A DNA stretch of 39,600 bases from a virus: positions 1 through 39,600 of IMG/VR virus record IMGVR_UViG_3300047176_000017. The stretch is one strand, 5' to 3'. How positions within the stretch are numbered: the stretch's first letter is position 1; each line of letters begins with the position of its first letter. The translations under genes and the position numbers were made by a program. Shown piece by piece: positions 6,957 through 13,809 of the stretch. A model generated the notes under the pieces. It was not told where the DNA came from and searched no databases. It was given only the letters and a program-made list of their open reading frames with translations.

Positions 6957-7225
6957 CCATGCGCCCAAGCTGCGCCTGGGAGTGCTTGGCGACCGGAAAC
7001 GTGGTCACCCGACCAGCCTGCGAGCGTTGCGGCGCCGGACCCTGCCACAACGGCCATGACAGCGCCGCCATGACGCAGAACGGCCCAGCCGAAGCCGGGC
7101 CGTTCGCGGCGGCCGTACACCCCACCCAATCGGCTAAGTCCGGGATTGGGACCGGGCTGCTTTCGCACGCGGGATGGCGCCCGCACAGCGCGGGGAGGAT
7201 AGCACGCCATGATGTCGTCGGATAA
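6953..7225 (+). CDS. Doubtful Cys-rich protein
   Basis: 90 residues from a GTG overlapping the preceding stop. The first 35 residues have C7, C11, C23, C26 and C31 (CERCGAGPC), but the rest looks non-coding and contains two inverted repeats. The true product may be short, or this may be mainly an untranslated leader for the gene at 7209, which has its own good ribosome site. Confidence 0.35.
   Translation: MTMRPSCAWECLATGNVVTRPACERCGAGPCHNGHDSAAMTQNGPAEAGPFAAAVHPTQSAKSGIGTGLLSHAGWRPHSAGRIARHDVVG
7079..7150. promoter_or_regulatory. Two consecutive inverted repeats before 7209
   Basis: Hairpin 1 (7079-7104) has arms AACGGCCC and GGGCCGTT, extending to a 10-bp stem with one mismatch and a CGAA tetraloop. 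Hairpin 2 (7125-7150) has arms CCCAATC and GATTGGG around 12 bases. Neither has a following T-run. They could act as an attenuator or mRNA-stability element for the gene at 7209, or as a weak terminator. Confidence 0.4.
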
Positions 7226-7448
7226 GCCGCCAACAACGGCAACGCAGCCAAGCCGCGAGTTCACGTTGTTCGGCAGGTTCTTTGCCTTGACCCTAGAACT
7301 CGGCCTGCTGCACCGCGACGCGAAGCTGCTGGCCGCGTTCGTGATGGGCATCACGCCCGACCAGAACACCCAGACCGAGACGGAGATCGAGGCGACCGTC
7401 GGGGAAGTTCACGCCGCCGCCCGGCGTGTGCTGGCGAAACAGCGATGA
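7209..7448 (+). CDS. Small helical hypothetical protein
   Basis: 79 residues from ATG 7209, with GAGGA 8 bases upstream. Two helices (FGRFFALTLELGLLHRDAKL and EATVGEVHAAARRVLAKQR) follow a polar N-terminus. No motif recognised. The next gene starts 3 bases inside its end (ATGA overlap). Confidence 0.6.
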   Translation: MMSSDKPPTTATQPSREFTLFGRFFALTLELGLLHRDAKLLAAFVMGITPDQNTQTETEIEATVGEVHAAARRVLAKQR

Positions 7449-7762
7449 CCGACGCCGCGCGGGTTCGCATCAGCAAGGTCACGTCCAAGGCCGGTGGGGC
7501 TTCGATCAGCATCCTCACACCGCCGCCCGAACCCGACGACACCAATTTCATTCCGACCCTGCTGTGGCTGATCAATCAGGCCCGCGCGGGCAAGGTGATG
7601 GGCTATGCCATCCTCGCCACGATCGCCACCGAAGGCGGCAACCGCCAGAAGTGCATTGAGGCGTCCAAAGCGTGGTCGGACGGCGAGGAACATCACGTGC
7701 TGGGGCTGATGACGCGGATGCAGCAAAGCTATTCCAAGCGCACGTGGCCGGACGACGAGTGA
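7445..7762 (+). CDS. Hypothetical protein
   Basis: 105 residues. ATGA overlap with the previous gene. It has an N-terminal beta part (RVRISKVTSKAGGASISIL) and a helical C-terminal half (LLWLINQARAGKVMGYAILA, CIEASKAWSDGEEHHVLGLM). No catalytic motif or obvious membrane topology. Function unknown. Confidence 0.6.
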   Translation: MTDAARVRISKVTSKAGGASISILTPPPEPDDTNFIPTLLWLINQARAGKVMGYAILATIATEGGNRQKCIEASKAWSDGEEHHVLGLMTRMQQSYSKRTWPDDE

Positions 7763-7765
7763 CAG

Positions 7766-7990
7766 ATGCCGAGGATGCGGGCGTTCCAGCAGGTGCAGTT
7801 CTACGATCCGTCCACCGACGCGCAGAGCGTGCGCATCTCGGGCTTCTCCGGGCGCGGCGAATTCTGGTGCAAGCGGATCATTCCGACGTCCGGGGCCAAG
7901 CGGCGGGCGATGTTGCGCGATGCCCTCGATCTTATCGAACAAGCCATTGAGCGGGATCTACTACCCGGCGAAGTCGTTATCGGCGAGTAA
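7766..7990 (+). CDS. Small hypothetical protein, last gene of first island segment
   Basis: 74 residues. Starts 4 bases after the previous gene and ends 6 bases before a strong hairpin. Beta-rich front (FQQVQFYDPSTDAQSVRISG) and helical back (RRAMLRDALDLIEQAIERDL). Function unknown. Confidence 0.6.
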   Translation: MPRMRAFQQVQFYDPSTDAQSVRISGFSGRGEFWCKRIIPTSGAKRRAMLRDALDLIEQAIERDLLPGEVVIGE

Positions 7991-7996
7991 GACGAT

Positions 7997-8041
7997 AAGG
8001 CTGGAAAGGCCGGGAATTGAGTTGCCAGCCTTTCCGGCCTT
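7997..8041 (+). terminator. Strong hairpin, probable terminator 1 (possibly bidirectional)
   Basis: Arms of 17 bases (7997-8013 and 8025-8041) pair except for one G-U wobble and one C-A mismatch, around an 11-base loop. The hairpin directly follows the gene ending at 7990. There is no long T-run, but its stability and position favour transcription termination. Confidence 0.6.
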
Positions 8042-8046
8042 CATCC

Positions 8047-8077
8047 TAAGCGGCGGAAGACCGCAAACCGCCGCTTA
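8047..8077 (+). terminator. Perfect 10-bp hairpin, probable terminator 2
   Basis: TAAGCGGCGG at 8047-8056 and CCGCCGCTTA at 8068-8077 are perfect inverted repeats with an 11-base loop, five bases after the previous hairpin. The two tandem hairpins separate the first and second halves of the small-gene island. Confidence 0.55.
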
Positions 8078-8112
8078 ATCGTTTCATCGCAAACAGGAAA
8101 TCCAGGTTTGCC

Positions 8113-8295
8113 ATGCAAGTTACGTTTGGAACAAACACATACAGCCAGTCTCGATGTTTGCGAGTTGACGGAATGGTGAAGTTGACGTTTCCCATTTCGG
8201 CGAGCAGTCTGCCCGCTCACGAACGCATCAGGTGGCGAACCACCAGGATCGACCAAGAACGCGCATCGTGCGACTTTCTCAGCATCAGCGACTGA
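8113..8295 (+). CDS. Doubtful small gene in an AT-richer gap
   Basis: 60 codons from ATG 8113, with only a weak AGG upstream. Its third codon positions are much less GC-rich than those of its neighbours. The product (TFGTNTYSQSRCLRVDG) matches nothing I know. It occupies the otherwise gene-free 8078-8306 stretch, which could instead be a promoter/leader region for the gene at 8307. Two TTGACG hexamers lie near 8164-8186 without good -10 partners. Confidence 0.3.
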   Translation: MQVTFGTNTYSQSRCLRVDGMVKLTFPISASSLPAHERIRWRTTRIDQERASCDFLSISD

Positions 8296-8306
8296 AGGCG
8301 AGACCG

Positions 8307-8522
8307 ATGAGGCTCTATTCATGCCCATGCTGCGAGGCGAAAACACCGGCACGCACCACTCCGGTAAGTGACAGCGATTGTGCACGCGGGTACATGTTCA
8401 TGCGGGCACGCGGCTGGACAGCCGAACGGCTCCTGGCGGAGCGGTTCGAAGACATTGACGGGATGTCGCCGTCCATGACGGCGTGGCTGGTCAAACAGGC
8501 AGCGGAGGAACTCAAACAATGA
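8307..8522 (+). CDS. Small protein with CxCC N-terminus
   Basis: 71 residues. GAAGGCGAG precedes ATG 8307. C6, C8, C9 and C25 sit near the N-terminus (YSCPCCEAK), followed by helices (RGWTAERLLAERFEDIDGM, then WLVKQAAEELKQ). First gene after the tandem hairpins. Possibly metal-binding; function unknown. Confidence 0.6.
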   Translation: MRLYSCPCCEAKTPARTTPVSDSDCARGYMFMRARGWTAERLLAERFEDIDGMSPSMTAWLVKQAAEELKQ

Positions 8523-8698
8523 TATCGCCAAGCAATTCCGACATCGGACGGCGGGTGATCTACTCCAATTTCGGCAAAGAAGAAGTGGGCGAGATCGTCT
8601 CGATCAACGACGGCTACGTGTTCGTGCGATACGACAGCCATGGCGAGACGCCCATGGCCACGGCGCGGGAAAACCTCACCTGGGCCAGCCTGAAATGA
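8519..8698 (+). CDS. Small beta-barrel-like phage protein
   Basis: 59 residues, ATGA overlap on both sides. The pattern DIGRRVIYSNFGKEEVGEIV then VFVRYDSHGETPMATARE resembles a small phage family of unknown function seen in proteobacterial phages, probably a compact five-strand barrel of KOW/SH3 type. Function not established. Confidence 0.65.
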   Translation: MISPSNSDIGRRVIYSNFGKEEVGEIVSINDGYVFVRYDSHGETPMATARENLTWASLK

Positions 8699-8949
8699 AG
8701 CCGCCGCACGCGCTTTTCGCCACGTGGCGGGCGCCGCCGGCCGGACCGATCAGCATTGAGCGATTGCGCGAGGCGCGGGACAAGGTTGACGGCATCACCG
8801 ACCAGATCCTCAATTTGAACAGCGAATATCTTGGCATCGACGAGCAGGCGCGGCACGCCATGGCGCAAGCGGCGTCGCTGCTGCTGACTGCATCGGCCGC
8901 GCTGCATGGCCAGATACTGTTGACCGAGATCAGGTCGACGAGCACTTGA
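8695..8949 (+). CDS. Small helical hypothetical protein
   Basis: 84 residues with ATGA overlap upstream. After a basic/Pro N-terminus (FATWRAPPAGPISIERLREA) it is helical throughout (ARHAMAQAASLLLTASAALH). No motif. It overlaps the next TTG start. Confidence 0.6.
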   Translation: MKPPHALFATWRAPPAGPISIERLREARDKVDGITDQILNLNSEYLGIDEQARHAMAQAASLLLTASAALHGQILLTEIRSTST

Positions 8950-9176
8950 GCCGTATCGAGGTATTCTGGTCTTCGTTCCGCCAGCCGGCGTCGGTCGAAT
9001 GGCAAGAGCGGATGTGGATACGCGGCGCGGTGGCGCTGGCCTATGAGCGATACGGCGAAAAGGCCGCGATGGATGCGCTGGCGGCCATCCTGACCAAGAA
9101 ATTCGGCTTCGAGCCGGATCCGCGCAATCCGTGGAACTGGTTCCCAGCAAGGCAGAGGCGGACTCTGGACACATGA
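8946..9176 (+). CDS. Small hypothetical protein, TTG start
   Basis: 76 residues. The TTG at 8946 overlaps the preceding TGA (TTGA), a coupling form used again at 13502. Aromatic-rich (EVFWSSFRQPASVEWQERMW, NPWNWFPARQR). Function unknown. Confidence 0.55.
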   Translation: MSRIEVFWSSFRQPASVEWQERMWIRGAVALAYERYGEKAAMDALAAILTKKFGFEPDPRNPWNWFPARQRRTLDT

Positions 9177-9397
9177 GCAGACAGCAGAATTGGGTCATCG
9201 CATACAAGAAGCTGGGCGATGCGGCACGCGCGATCAGCGACAGCCAGCCGTTATGCGCGGACACGTCGACCCAGTTGGTGTTCGACATGAACGAAGCGCT
9301 CGATCTGGTGTCGCGGGTGCGAGCGTCGCTTTCGCGGCAAATCCACCGGATGGACCAGGGGTTGATCGAGGACCCGGAGTTTCCGTCGCATGGATGA
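9173..9397 (+). CDS. Small helical hypothetical protein
   Basis: 74 residues from the ATG overlapping the previous stop (ATGA). Helical (IAYKKLGDAARAISDSQ, MNEALDLVSRVRASLSRQIH). Overlaps the next gene by 8 bases. Function unknown. Confidence 0.55.
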   Translation: MSRQQNWVIAYKKLGDAARAISDSQPLCADTSTQLVFDMNEALDLVSRVRASLSRQIHRMDQGLIEDPEFPSHG

Positions 9398-9632
9398 AGA
9401 AAAAGCGGCGCGATACGAAATCCTCAAGGCGTGCAACGAGGCGGGCAAATTCGCCGTTGCCATGGGATGCTCGATGCCGGACGAGCAGCAGCAGGCGTTC
9501 GAGGCGATGCAGGTGGAAGGCTGGATCAGCCTGATCGACGTCTCGCCACTATGGATCGATGATCGTCCGGGGCTTTACCGGATTTTCCTGGCCAGCAAGG
9601 ATGCAATGACATGGTTTCGCCAACAGGGGTGA
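9390..9632 (+). CDS. Small hypothetical protein
   Basis: 80 residues from ATG 9390. Helical front (EEKAARYEILKACNEAGKFA), then a beta segment rich in Asp/Trp (SLIDVSPLWIDDRPGLYRIF). Its last 22 bases overlap the next gene in another frame. Function unknown. Confidence 0.55.
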   Translation: MDEEKAARYEILKACNEAGKFAVAMGCSMPDEQQQAFEAMQVEGWISLIDVSPLWIDDRPGLYRIFLASKDAMTWFRQQG

Positions 9633-9826
9633 TCAGCTTGGCCGAGTTGAAGGCGATGCACCTCCGCCTGAATGAAATCTTCGGCGAACTGATCAATCTT
9701 GGCCGCTCGATGCAAGGCGGGCAATCGGACACGGTTTTCGCGATGGGCTTGGCGGCCGGTTCCGTTTCGCGGGCCAAAGCGCTGGTTGGGCGCGACATTG
9801 ACGACACCGCCAGCGAGGCAAAATGA
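9611..9826 (+). CDS. Small helical hypothetical protein
   Basis: 71 residues from ATG 9611, overlapping the previous gene by 22 bases. Predicted helical pair (LAELKAMHLRLNEIFGELIN, VFAMGLAAGSVSRAKALVGR). Coupled by ATGA to the YkgJ-like gene downstream. Function unknown. Confidence 0.5.
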   Translation: MVSPTGVISLAELKAMHLRLNEIFGELINLGRSMQGGQSDTVFAMGLAAGSVSRAKALVGRDIDDTASEAK

Positions 9827-10239
9827 GCGACCCGGCCGCGCGGCGGCGGCTGCGCATGCTGTACCGCAAGATCCCAAGTTCAGGCCCTTGTCTTGCGGGC
9901 TGCATCGATTGCTGCGGGCCGGTGGCGTGGTCTTTCGAGGAATTCGAACGGGTTCGCCACGACCTTCCGCTGCACGCCGAATGGGTCACGATCAGAGGCG
10001 CGTCCGCGCTGCTTGATCCGACCACGATGCGCTGCCCGTTCGCCTCCGTCGAGCACGGCTGCAAGGTCTACGAGCGACGGCCGTTCATCTGCCGGATGTA
10101 CGCCTCGGTTGAAGATACGCGCATGCGCTGCCCGCACGGCTGCAACGCCAAGCGGCCGCTGGAGATCGCCAACGCGGTGCGGCTGACGAGAAGCTATCAA
10201 AGAGAACCAACCGCACCGCAGGGAGAACAACATGGGTGA
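9823..10239 (+). CDS. YkgJ-family Cys-cluster protein
   Basis: 138 residues. Cysteines C23-x3-C27-x2-C30-C31, then C71, C80, C90, C103 and C107, with the segment CKVYERRPFICRMYA. This is the signature of the YkgJ/CxxCxxCC family (PF03692), which binds Zn or an Fe-S cluster. Family members are usually uncharacterised, and some are associated with metal handling. The gene is embedded in the small-gene operon with ATGA coupling upstream, so it is a stable phage passenger. Its role here (metal store, redox sensor, or anti-host factor) cannot be told from sequence. Confidence 0.85.
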   Translation: MSDPAARRRLRMLYRKIPSSGPCLAGCIDCCGPVAWSFEEFERVRHDLPLHAEWVTIRGASALLDPTTMRCPFASVEHGCKVYERRPFICRMYASVEDTRMRCPHGCNAKRPLEIANAVRLTRSYQREPTAPQGEQHG

Positions 10240-10492
10240 GACGTATCTGGTCTGGTCAATGGAACATTGCGGCTGGTGGCACTGCCAGGGGCACGGCTAC
10301 ACCGCGAAGCTGTCCGAGGCGCGGGGGTTTTCGCGGGCGGATGCGCTCAAAGTCTGCACCGAAGCGATCCCCGGACAGGCTGCCAGGCACGGTTATCTGC
10401 CCGAGTTGCCGGTTGCCTGCGAGGACATTGAGAACATGCAGCAGGTCTACCACACCGACTTTCCCTCCTTGCCGACGGAGTGCTGGGAATGA
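10232..10492 (+). CDS. Conserved small phage protein of unknown function
   Basis: 86 residues. It matches the style of a recurrent phage family with a YLVWSMEHCGWWHC-type start and an EARGFSRADALKVCTEAI helix. Aromatic and cysteine residues suggest a compact domain. Starts 8 bases inside the preceding gene. Function not known. Confidence 0.65.
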   Translation: MGETYLVWSMEHCGWWHCQGHGYTAKLSEARGFSRADALKVCTEAIPGQAARHGYLPELPVACEDIENMQQVYHTDFPSLPTECWE

Positions 10493-10854
10493 CCGGCGAT
10501 ATGCCCGTCGAAAGGCTTTTCACCTTCTACATGCTGGATCAGAACAACAACGTCGTCCCCGCGACGATGATGGAATACGCCACGTGGATGCAAGAGAACG
10601 ACCGGACGATAGCGTTCAAGGAAGAAGACGGCGTGATCGTATCGACGGTTTTCCTAGGCGTGGACATGGGGATCATGCACGGCTTCGACTCCGACCCTGT
10701 CGTGTTCGAAACCATGGTGTTCTGCGACCCGCGATCGCCGCTGTGGAAGAAATACGACCGGATCAGCGTGCGCTACCGGTCATACGAAAACGCGATCAAG
10801 GGCCACAACAGCGTTCTTGAGACGCTGCGCCGCGCACAACAGGAAGGCGCTTAG
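10489..10854 (+). CDS. Conserved small phage protein (FLGVD...FETMVF family)
   Basis: 121 residues from the ATG overlapping the preceding stop. The motifs VSTVFLGVDMGIMHG and VVFETMVF, plus RSYENAIKGHNSVLETLR near the end, match a widespread phage family of unknown function (usual form: FLGxDH...PxxFETMxF). The common His after FLGVD is replaced by Met here. It is one of several such small proteins that travel together in proteobacterial phages. Confidence 0.7.
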   Translation: MTGDMPVERLFTFYMLDQNNNVVPATMMEYATWMQENDRTIAFKEEDGVIVSTVFLGVDMGIMHGFDSDPVVFETMVFCDPRSPLWKKYDRISVRYRSYENAIKGHNSVLETLRRAQQEGA

Positions 10855-11118
10855 ATGACCGCGATTGCCGTGATGGTGCTGATCGAAACGGACGACCCGA
10901 CGCTGCAACCTGGAAACCTCGACACCACCACGGCGCAAGCGGTTGCCAGACTGCGCCAGAAGATTATCAACGCGCTGCCGGACCTGCGGCGCGTTGTCTG
11001 CGTCATGGACGAGGAACAGGCGAGGGTGATGATGCTGGCGCACAACATGGCGATGCTCAAAAGCGGGGCGACGGTGCTGTGGCCACCGGTCACCTATGTT
11101 CCGCCGACCATGGATTGA
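10855..11118 (+). CDS. Small hypothetical protein
   Basis: 87 residues, beginning directly after the previous stop. Beta start (AIAVMVLIETDD), helix (TAQAVARLRQKIINALPDL), then RVVCVMDEEQARVMM. The alpha/beta order recalls a small ferredoxin-like fold, but no family is assigned. Confidence 0.55.
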   Translation: MTAIAVMVLIETDDPTLQPGNLDTTTAQAVARLRQKIINALPDLRRVVCVMDEEQARVMMLAHNMAMLKSGATVLWPPVTYVPPTMD

Positions 11119-11127
11119 GAGGTGATC

Positions 11128-11478
11128 ATGGCAGAAGAATTCTCCCGCGAGATCAGTTACCTGCTGTTTCTGCAAGCCTGCGGCTATCTCGACATCAAGC
11201 CGATCGGGCGCACGCACTGGGCGGGCATCCAGGCGAAGATGTACACCCATGCCGTTGTCACCGGCCAGATGGGCGATACGACCGGCATCGCCGATTGCTG
11301 GTGCTACCGAAGCTACGCCGACGCCAAGGCCGCGCTGGACGGCTGGAACGGCCAGGGCGAGCCGACAGGCTGGATACGCCATCCGCCCAGCGGGCGGCGT
11401 GTCAGCCAGTCCGAGGACGAGATCGACGCGGAGGGTGCCAAGGTGGGCGGCGTCGGCGTGCTCTATGTGAGGGGATGA
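11128..11478 (+). CDS. Conserved small phage protein (WCYxxxxxA...GWxRHP family)
   Basis: 116 residues from ATG 11128, with GAGAGG upstream. The segment DCWCYRSYADAKAALDGW, then GEPTGWIRHPPSGRR, matches a small protein family shared by many phages. Likely a compact domain; function unknown. Confidence 0.65.
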   Translation: MAEEFSREISYLLFLQACGYLDIKPIGRTHWAGIQAKMYTHAVVTGQMGDTTGIADCWCYRSYADAKAALDGWNGQGEPTGWIRHPPSGRRVSQSEDEIDAEGAKVGGVGVLYVRG

Positions 11479-11480
11479 CA

Positions 11481-11771
11481 ATGATGCAGAAGCCTGACGC
11501 CAAGGCCGCCTCCAAGCCGCACGGCATGCGCATCGAGAAGCTGTATTGCTGGGTGCTGAACGACCCGCAGGACGGCGGCGAGGCCATCCCGGCATATCTT
11601 GCGCGGAATGGCACCTGGATGCCGCTGATGGGTGCTGACCGGGAGCGGATGGAGTCCCTGCGCCCGAACGCGCAACAGATCGCCGACGAACTCAGTGTGA
11701 CGATACGGCTGAAAGTGTTCGGCAACGGGGTGGAGATCGATTGCATCGCTCCAGTGGCGAAGCGTGATTGA
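11481..11771 (+). CDS. Conserved small phage protein (MGAD family)
   Basis: 96 residues from ATG 11481, favoured because GAGGGG ends 6 bases upstream. An ATG at 11475 overlapping the previous stop is the alternative. The WMPLMGADRERMESLRPNAQ segment, followed by the helix QIADELSVTIRLKVF, matches a recurrent phage family of unknown function. Confidence 0.6.
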   Translation: MMQKPDAKAASKPHGMRIEKLYCWVLNDPQDGGEAIPAYLARNGTWMPLMGADRERMESLRPNAQQIADELSVTIRLKVFGNGVEIDCIAPVAKRD

Positions 11772-12345
11772 ACTGCCCAAGATCATGCGCACGATGGAGC
11801 GCGACGCGCGGGGGTTTCCGATCCCGTTCATCGTCATGCGCGACAAGACCGGCTTTGCCCATTTCAACATCAACGATTCGCGCCGCGTCGAGACCGCGCT
11901 GGCCAAGCGGCTTTGCTCGATATGCGGCAAGCGGCTGGAAAAGCTGGTCTGGTTTGTCGGCGGCACGCTCTGCTTTACCAGCGACCGCGCCGCCTTCCTC
12001 GACCCGCCGATGCACCAGGAATGTGCCGAATTTGCCCTCGCGGTGTGCCCGTTCCTGGCCGCGCCGCGCTACACACGCAGCATCGGCCAGCGGCGGGTGA
12101 ACCGCGAGCTGATGCCGGGCAACATGGCGCTGAATAACGTGGCCTATAATGGGCCGATGCGTCCCGAATGGTTCGCCATGGGCGGCTGCTTCGCGTTCAA
12201 GCGGGTTCGTCCCGACCGGGCCAACATCGGGCACAGCATTTTTGTGCCGCTCGACTGGCAGATGGTGGAGTTCTGGCGGCACGGCAATCCGACCAACGCG
12301 CCGGAGCGGGCGGAGATTGAGCATCTGGAAAGGCTGGCGGCATGA
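11764..12345 (+). CDS. Conserved Cys-pair phage protein, 193 aa
   Basis: GTG start overlapping the preceding gene by 8 bases. The N-terminal segment MERDARGFPIPFIVMRD, then LCSICGKRL (C51, C54) and FLDPPMHQECAEFALAVCPF (H84, C87, C95), form a probable zinc-binding domain. This pattern recurs in a phage/actinobacterial/rhizobial family of unknown role. A longer C-terminal part (ANIGHSIFVPLDWQMVEFWR) follows. No enzymatic motif. Confidence 0.7.
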   Translation: MIELPKIMRTMERDARGFPIPFIVMRDKTGFAHFNINDSRRVETALAKRLCSICGKRLEKLVWFVGGTLCFTSDRAAFLDPPMHQECAEFALAVCPFLAAPRYTRSIGQRRVNRELMPGNMALNNVAYNGPMRPEWFAMGGCFAFKRVRPDRANIGHSIFVPLDWQMVEFWRHGNPTNAPERAEIEHLERLAA

Positions 12346-12635
12346 GCGTGACTTGCATGCATTGCGATGAGCCGATCGCCGAAGAAGAAGTCGCCTGGGT
12401 GGCGACGCAGTCGCCGGGTGAAATGCCGACGCTGCGCGGCATGCACCGGGATTGCCAGATCCGACTGGTGATCGGCGGGCTTAATCATCTGATGGGCACC
12501 TGTCTGTGTCATGGCGGCAGCGACCCGCCCGACCCGCCGTTTCTGAGCCGGCGCGAGGCGGCCACGGCGGCGGTGCTGTATTATCGCTGGCGTGATGCAG
12601 AGGCCAAGCGAGGCGCGAAGGAAACCGGGACATGA
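12342..12635 (+). CDS. Small zinc-type phage protein (CxxC...HxxC)
   Basis: 97 residues, ATGA overlap. C5-x2-C8 and H35-x2-C38, then NHLMGTCLCHGG and PPDPPFLSRREAATAAV. This CxxC...HxxC...CxC-GG-PPDPP pattern is a recognisable small phage protein family, presumably zinc-binding. Function unknown. Confidence 0.65.
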   Translation: MSVTCMHCDEPIAEEEVAWVATQSPGEMPTLRGMHRDCQIRLVIGGLNHLMGTCLCHGGSDPPDPPFLSRREAATAAVLYYRWRDAEAKRGAKETGT

Positions 12636-12895
12636 TTCTGGCGATCATCGAAACCGTGCACATCATCATCGCGATGGCCAATATCGCGCTGGTGTTGCTG
12701 TTGTGGCGCAAGGTGCGCGAGGGCAACCAGTGCGTTGCTCTGTTGCAGGCGATTTGCCTCAATGCGTTTCTGGCGCGGGACTGGCCCGTTCGATTGAACC
12801 GTTCGGTGGGGTTTCTGCGCAGTATCGACATGCCGAGTGAAGCGGAGATTTGGGAAATGTATGAACGCATCGGTTCAAACGACCGGGAACCATGA
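12632..12895 (+). CDS. Small single-pass membrane protein
   Basis: 87 residues, ATGA overlaps at both ends. Residues 2-25 are strongly hydrophobic (LAIIETVHIIIAMANIALVL), followed by basic WRKVREGNQ, predicting N-out/C-in insertion. The soluble tail is about 60 residues. A holin or superinfection-exclusion role is possible but unsupported beyond topology. Confidence 0.55.
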   Translation: MILAIIETVHIIIAMANIALVLLLWRKVREGNQCVALLQAICLNAFLARDWPVRLNRSVGFLRSIDMPSEAEIWEMYERIGSNDREP

Positions 12896-13227
12896 CACGG
12901 CGGGATTTGCGCCGCAGCACGGCGCTGGCCAGCGGCAAGGTCGACCCCGATCAGCAGCCGATGGCGGTGCTGGATATCCGTTCGCTGCCGCAAATCGACG
13001 CCGAGGCGCTGCCCGGCCTGCCGTTGGGCATGGTGGCGTATCTGCGCGGCGGCGATCCGCCGATGATCCTGCTGTATGACCCGGTCGCAGACATGCACGT
13101 AGCGGTGCCGCTGGCATTGCGGCATGACCTGACACCCTATCTGGCGGCGCTGCGCGAGGCGCAGGCGCGTCAGGCGATGGGCGAGGCGCCCGAGGCGCAG
13201 GGATACAGGATCGAGGTTGGCCGATGA
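12892..13227 (+). CDS. Small hypothetical protein
   Basis: 111 residues, ATGA overlap. Basic N-terminus, then a beta-rich core (MAVLDIRSLPQIDAEALPGL, GMVAYLRGGDPPMILLYDP) and a C-terminal helix (PYLAALREAQARQAMGEAPE). No motif known. Confidence 0.55.
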   Translation: MTRRDLRRSTALASGKVDPDQQPMAVLDIRSLPQIDAEALPGLPLGMVAYLRGGDPPMILLYDPVADMHVAVPLALRHDLTPYLAALREAQARQAMGEAPEAQGYRIEVGR

Positions 13228-13505
13228 CCCGAACATTCGCAGTCACCCGCATCGAAGCGGCGGCGGACGCCATCGGGGCGTTTCTGGACAGCAAAACCGC
13301 ACCGAAACCGGGCGACGATTTTGACACGACGTTGGCGCGTGTCGCGCTGGCAGCGGCCGATGCGGTTGATCCGCTGCGCTATCCGGCCAAGGAACTGGAT
13401 GGCAGCGTGCCGCTGATGCTGTATTTCGGCAGCCGCGCGGACGCCGATGATTTTGCCGAAAAGGCCGTCGCGTCGATGAAAGATCCGGTGGAAATCATCG
13501 TTTGA
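13224..13505 (+). CDS. Small hypothetical protein
   Basis: 93 residues, ATGA overlap. Helical start (VTRIEAAADAIGAFLDSK), then ARVALAAADAVDPLR and a beta/helix C-terminus (LMLYFGSRADADDFAEKAVA). Function unknown. Confidence 0.55.
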   Translation: MTRTFAVTRIEAAADAIGAFLDSKTAPKPGDDFDTTLARVALAAADAVDPLRYPAKELDGSVPLMLYFGSRADADDFAEKAVASMKDPVEIIV

Positions 13506-13732
13506 GCACCGAAGAAGCCGACAGCGACGAAACCGCATGGCGGATCGTCTTCCACGAAGAGGGTTCAACACCCGACCAGCACATGACGGTGCTCGCCAAA
13601 GGCATGATCGACGACGGCCAGCTTGAAGCCCTCGAAGGCTTCATTCTGCGCCAGCGTGAACGCATCGATGCGCGGCAAAAGGACGAAAACGCCGCCGTGA
13701 TTGCTACCGATACGACGACAATGCTACCGTAG
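13502..13732 (+). CDS. Small acidic hypothetical protein, TTG start
   Basis: 76 residues. TTG overlaps the previous TGA. Acidic start (STEEADSDETAWRIVFHEEG), then a helix (LEALEGFILRQRERIDARQK). Last gene before the short gap ahead of 13810. Function unknown. Confidence 0.5.
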   Translation: MSTEEADSDETAWRIVFHEEGSTPDQHMTVLAKGMIDDGQLEALEGFILRQRERIDARQKDENAAVIATDTTTMLP

Positions 13733-13780
13733 GCGGACCGCACCGGCGCGGGGCTTGCCGGGTACCCAACGCTATTATCA

Positions 13781-13800
13781 CCGCGCAACGCGCGGAGGGG
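13781..13800 (+). promoter_or_regulatory. Hairpin touching the ribosome site of 13810
   Basis: CCGCGC (13781-13786) and GCGCGG (13790-13795) pair around a 3-base loop. The 3' arm shares its last GG with the GGAGGGG ribosome site (13794-13800) nine bases before the ATG. This could tune translation of the next two genes. Inference from sequence only. Confidence 0.35.
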
Positions 13801-13809
13801 TGCCCGCGC

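Noticed and set aside
8041-8385. Minus-strand 114-codon frame across the hairpins
   Set aside because: It runs through the terminator hairpin and has low-complexity composition with no ribosome site.
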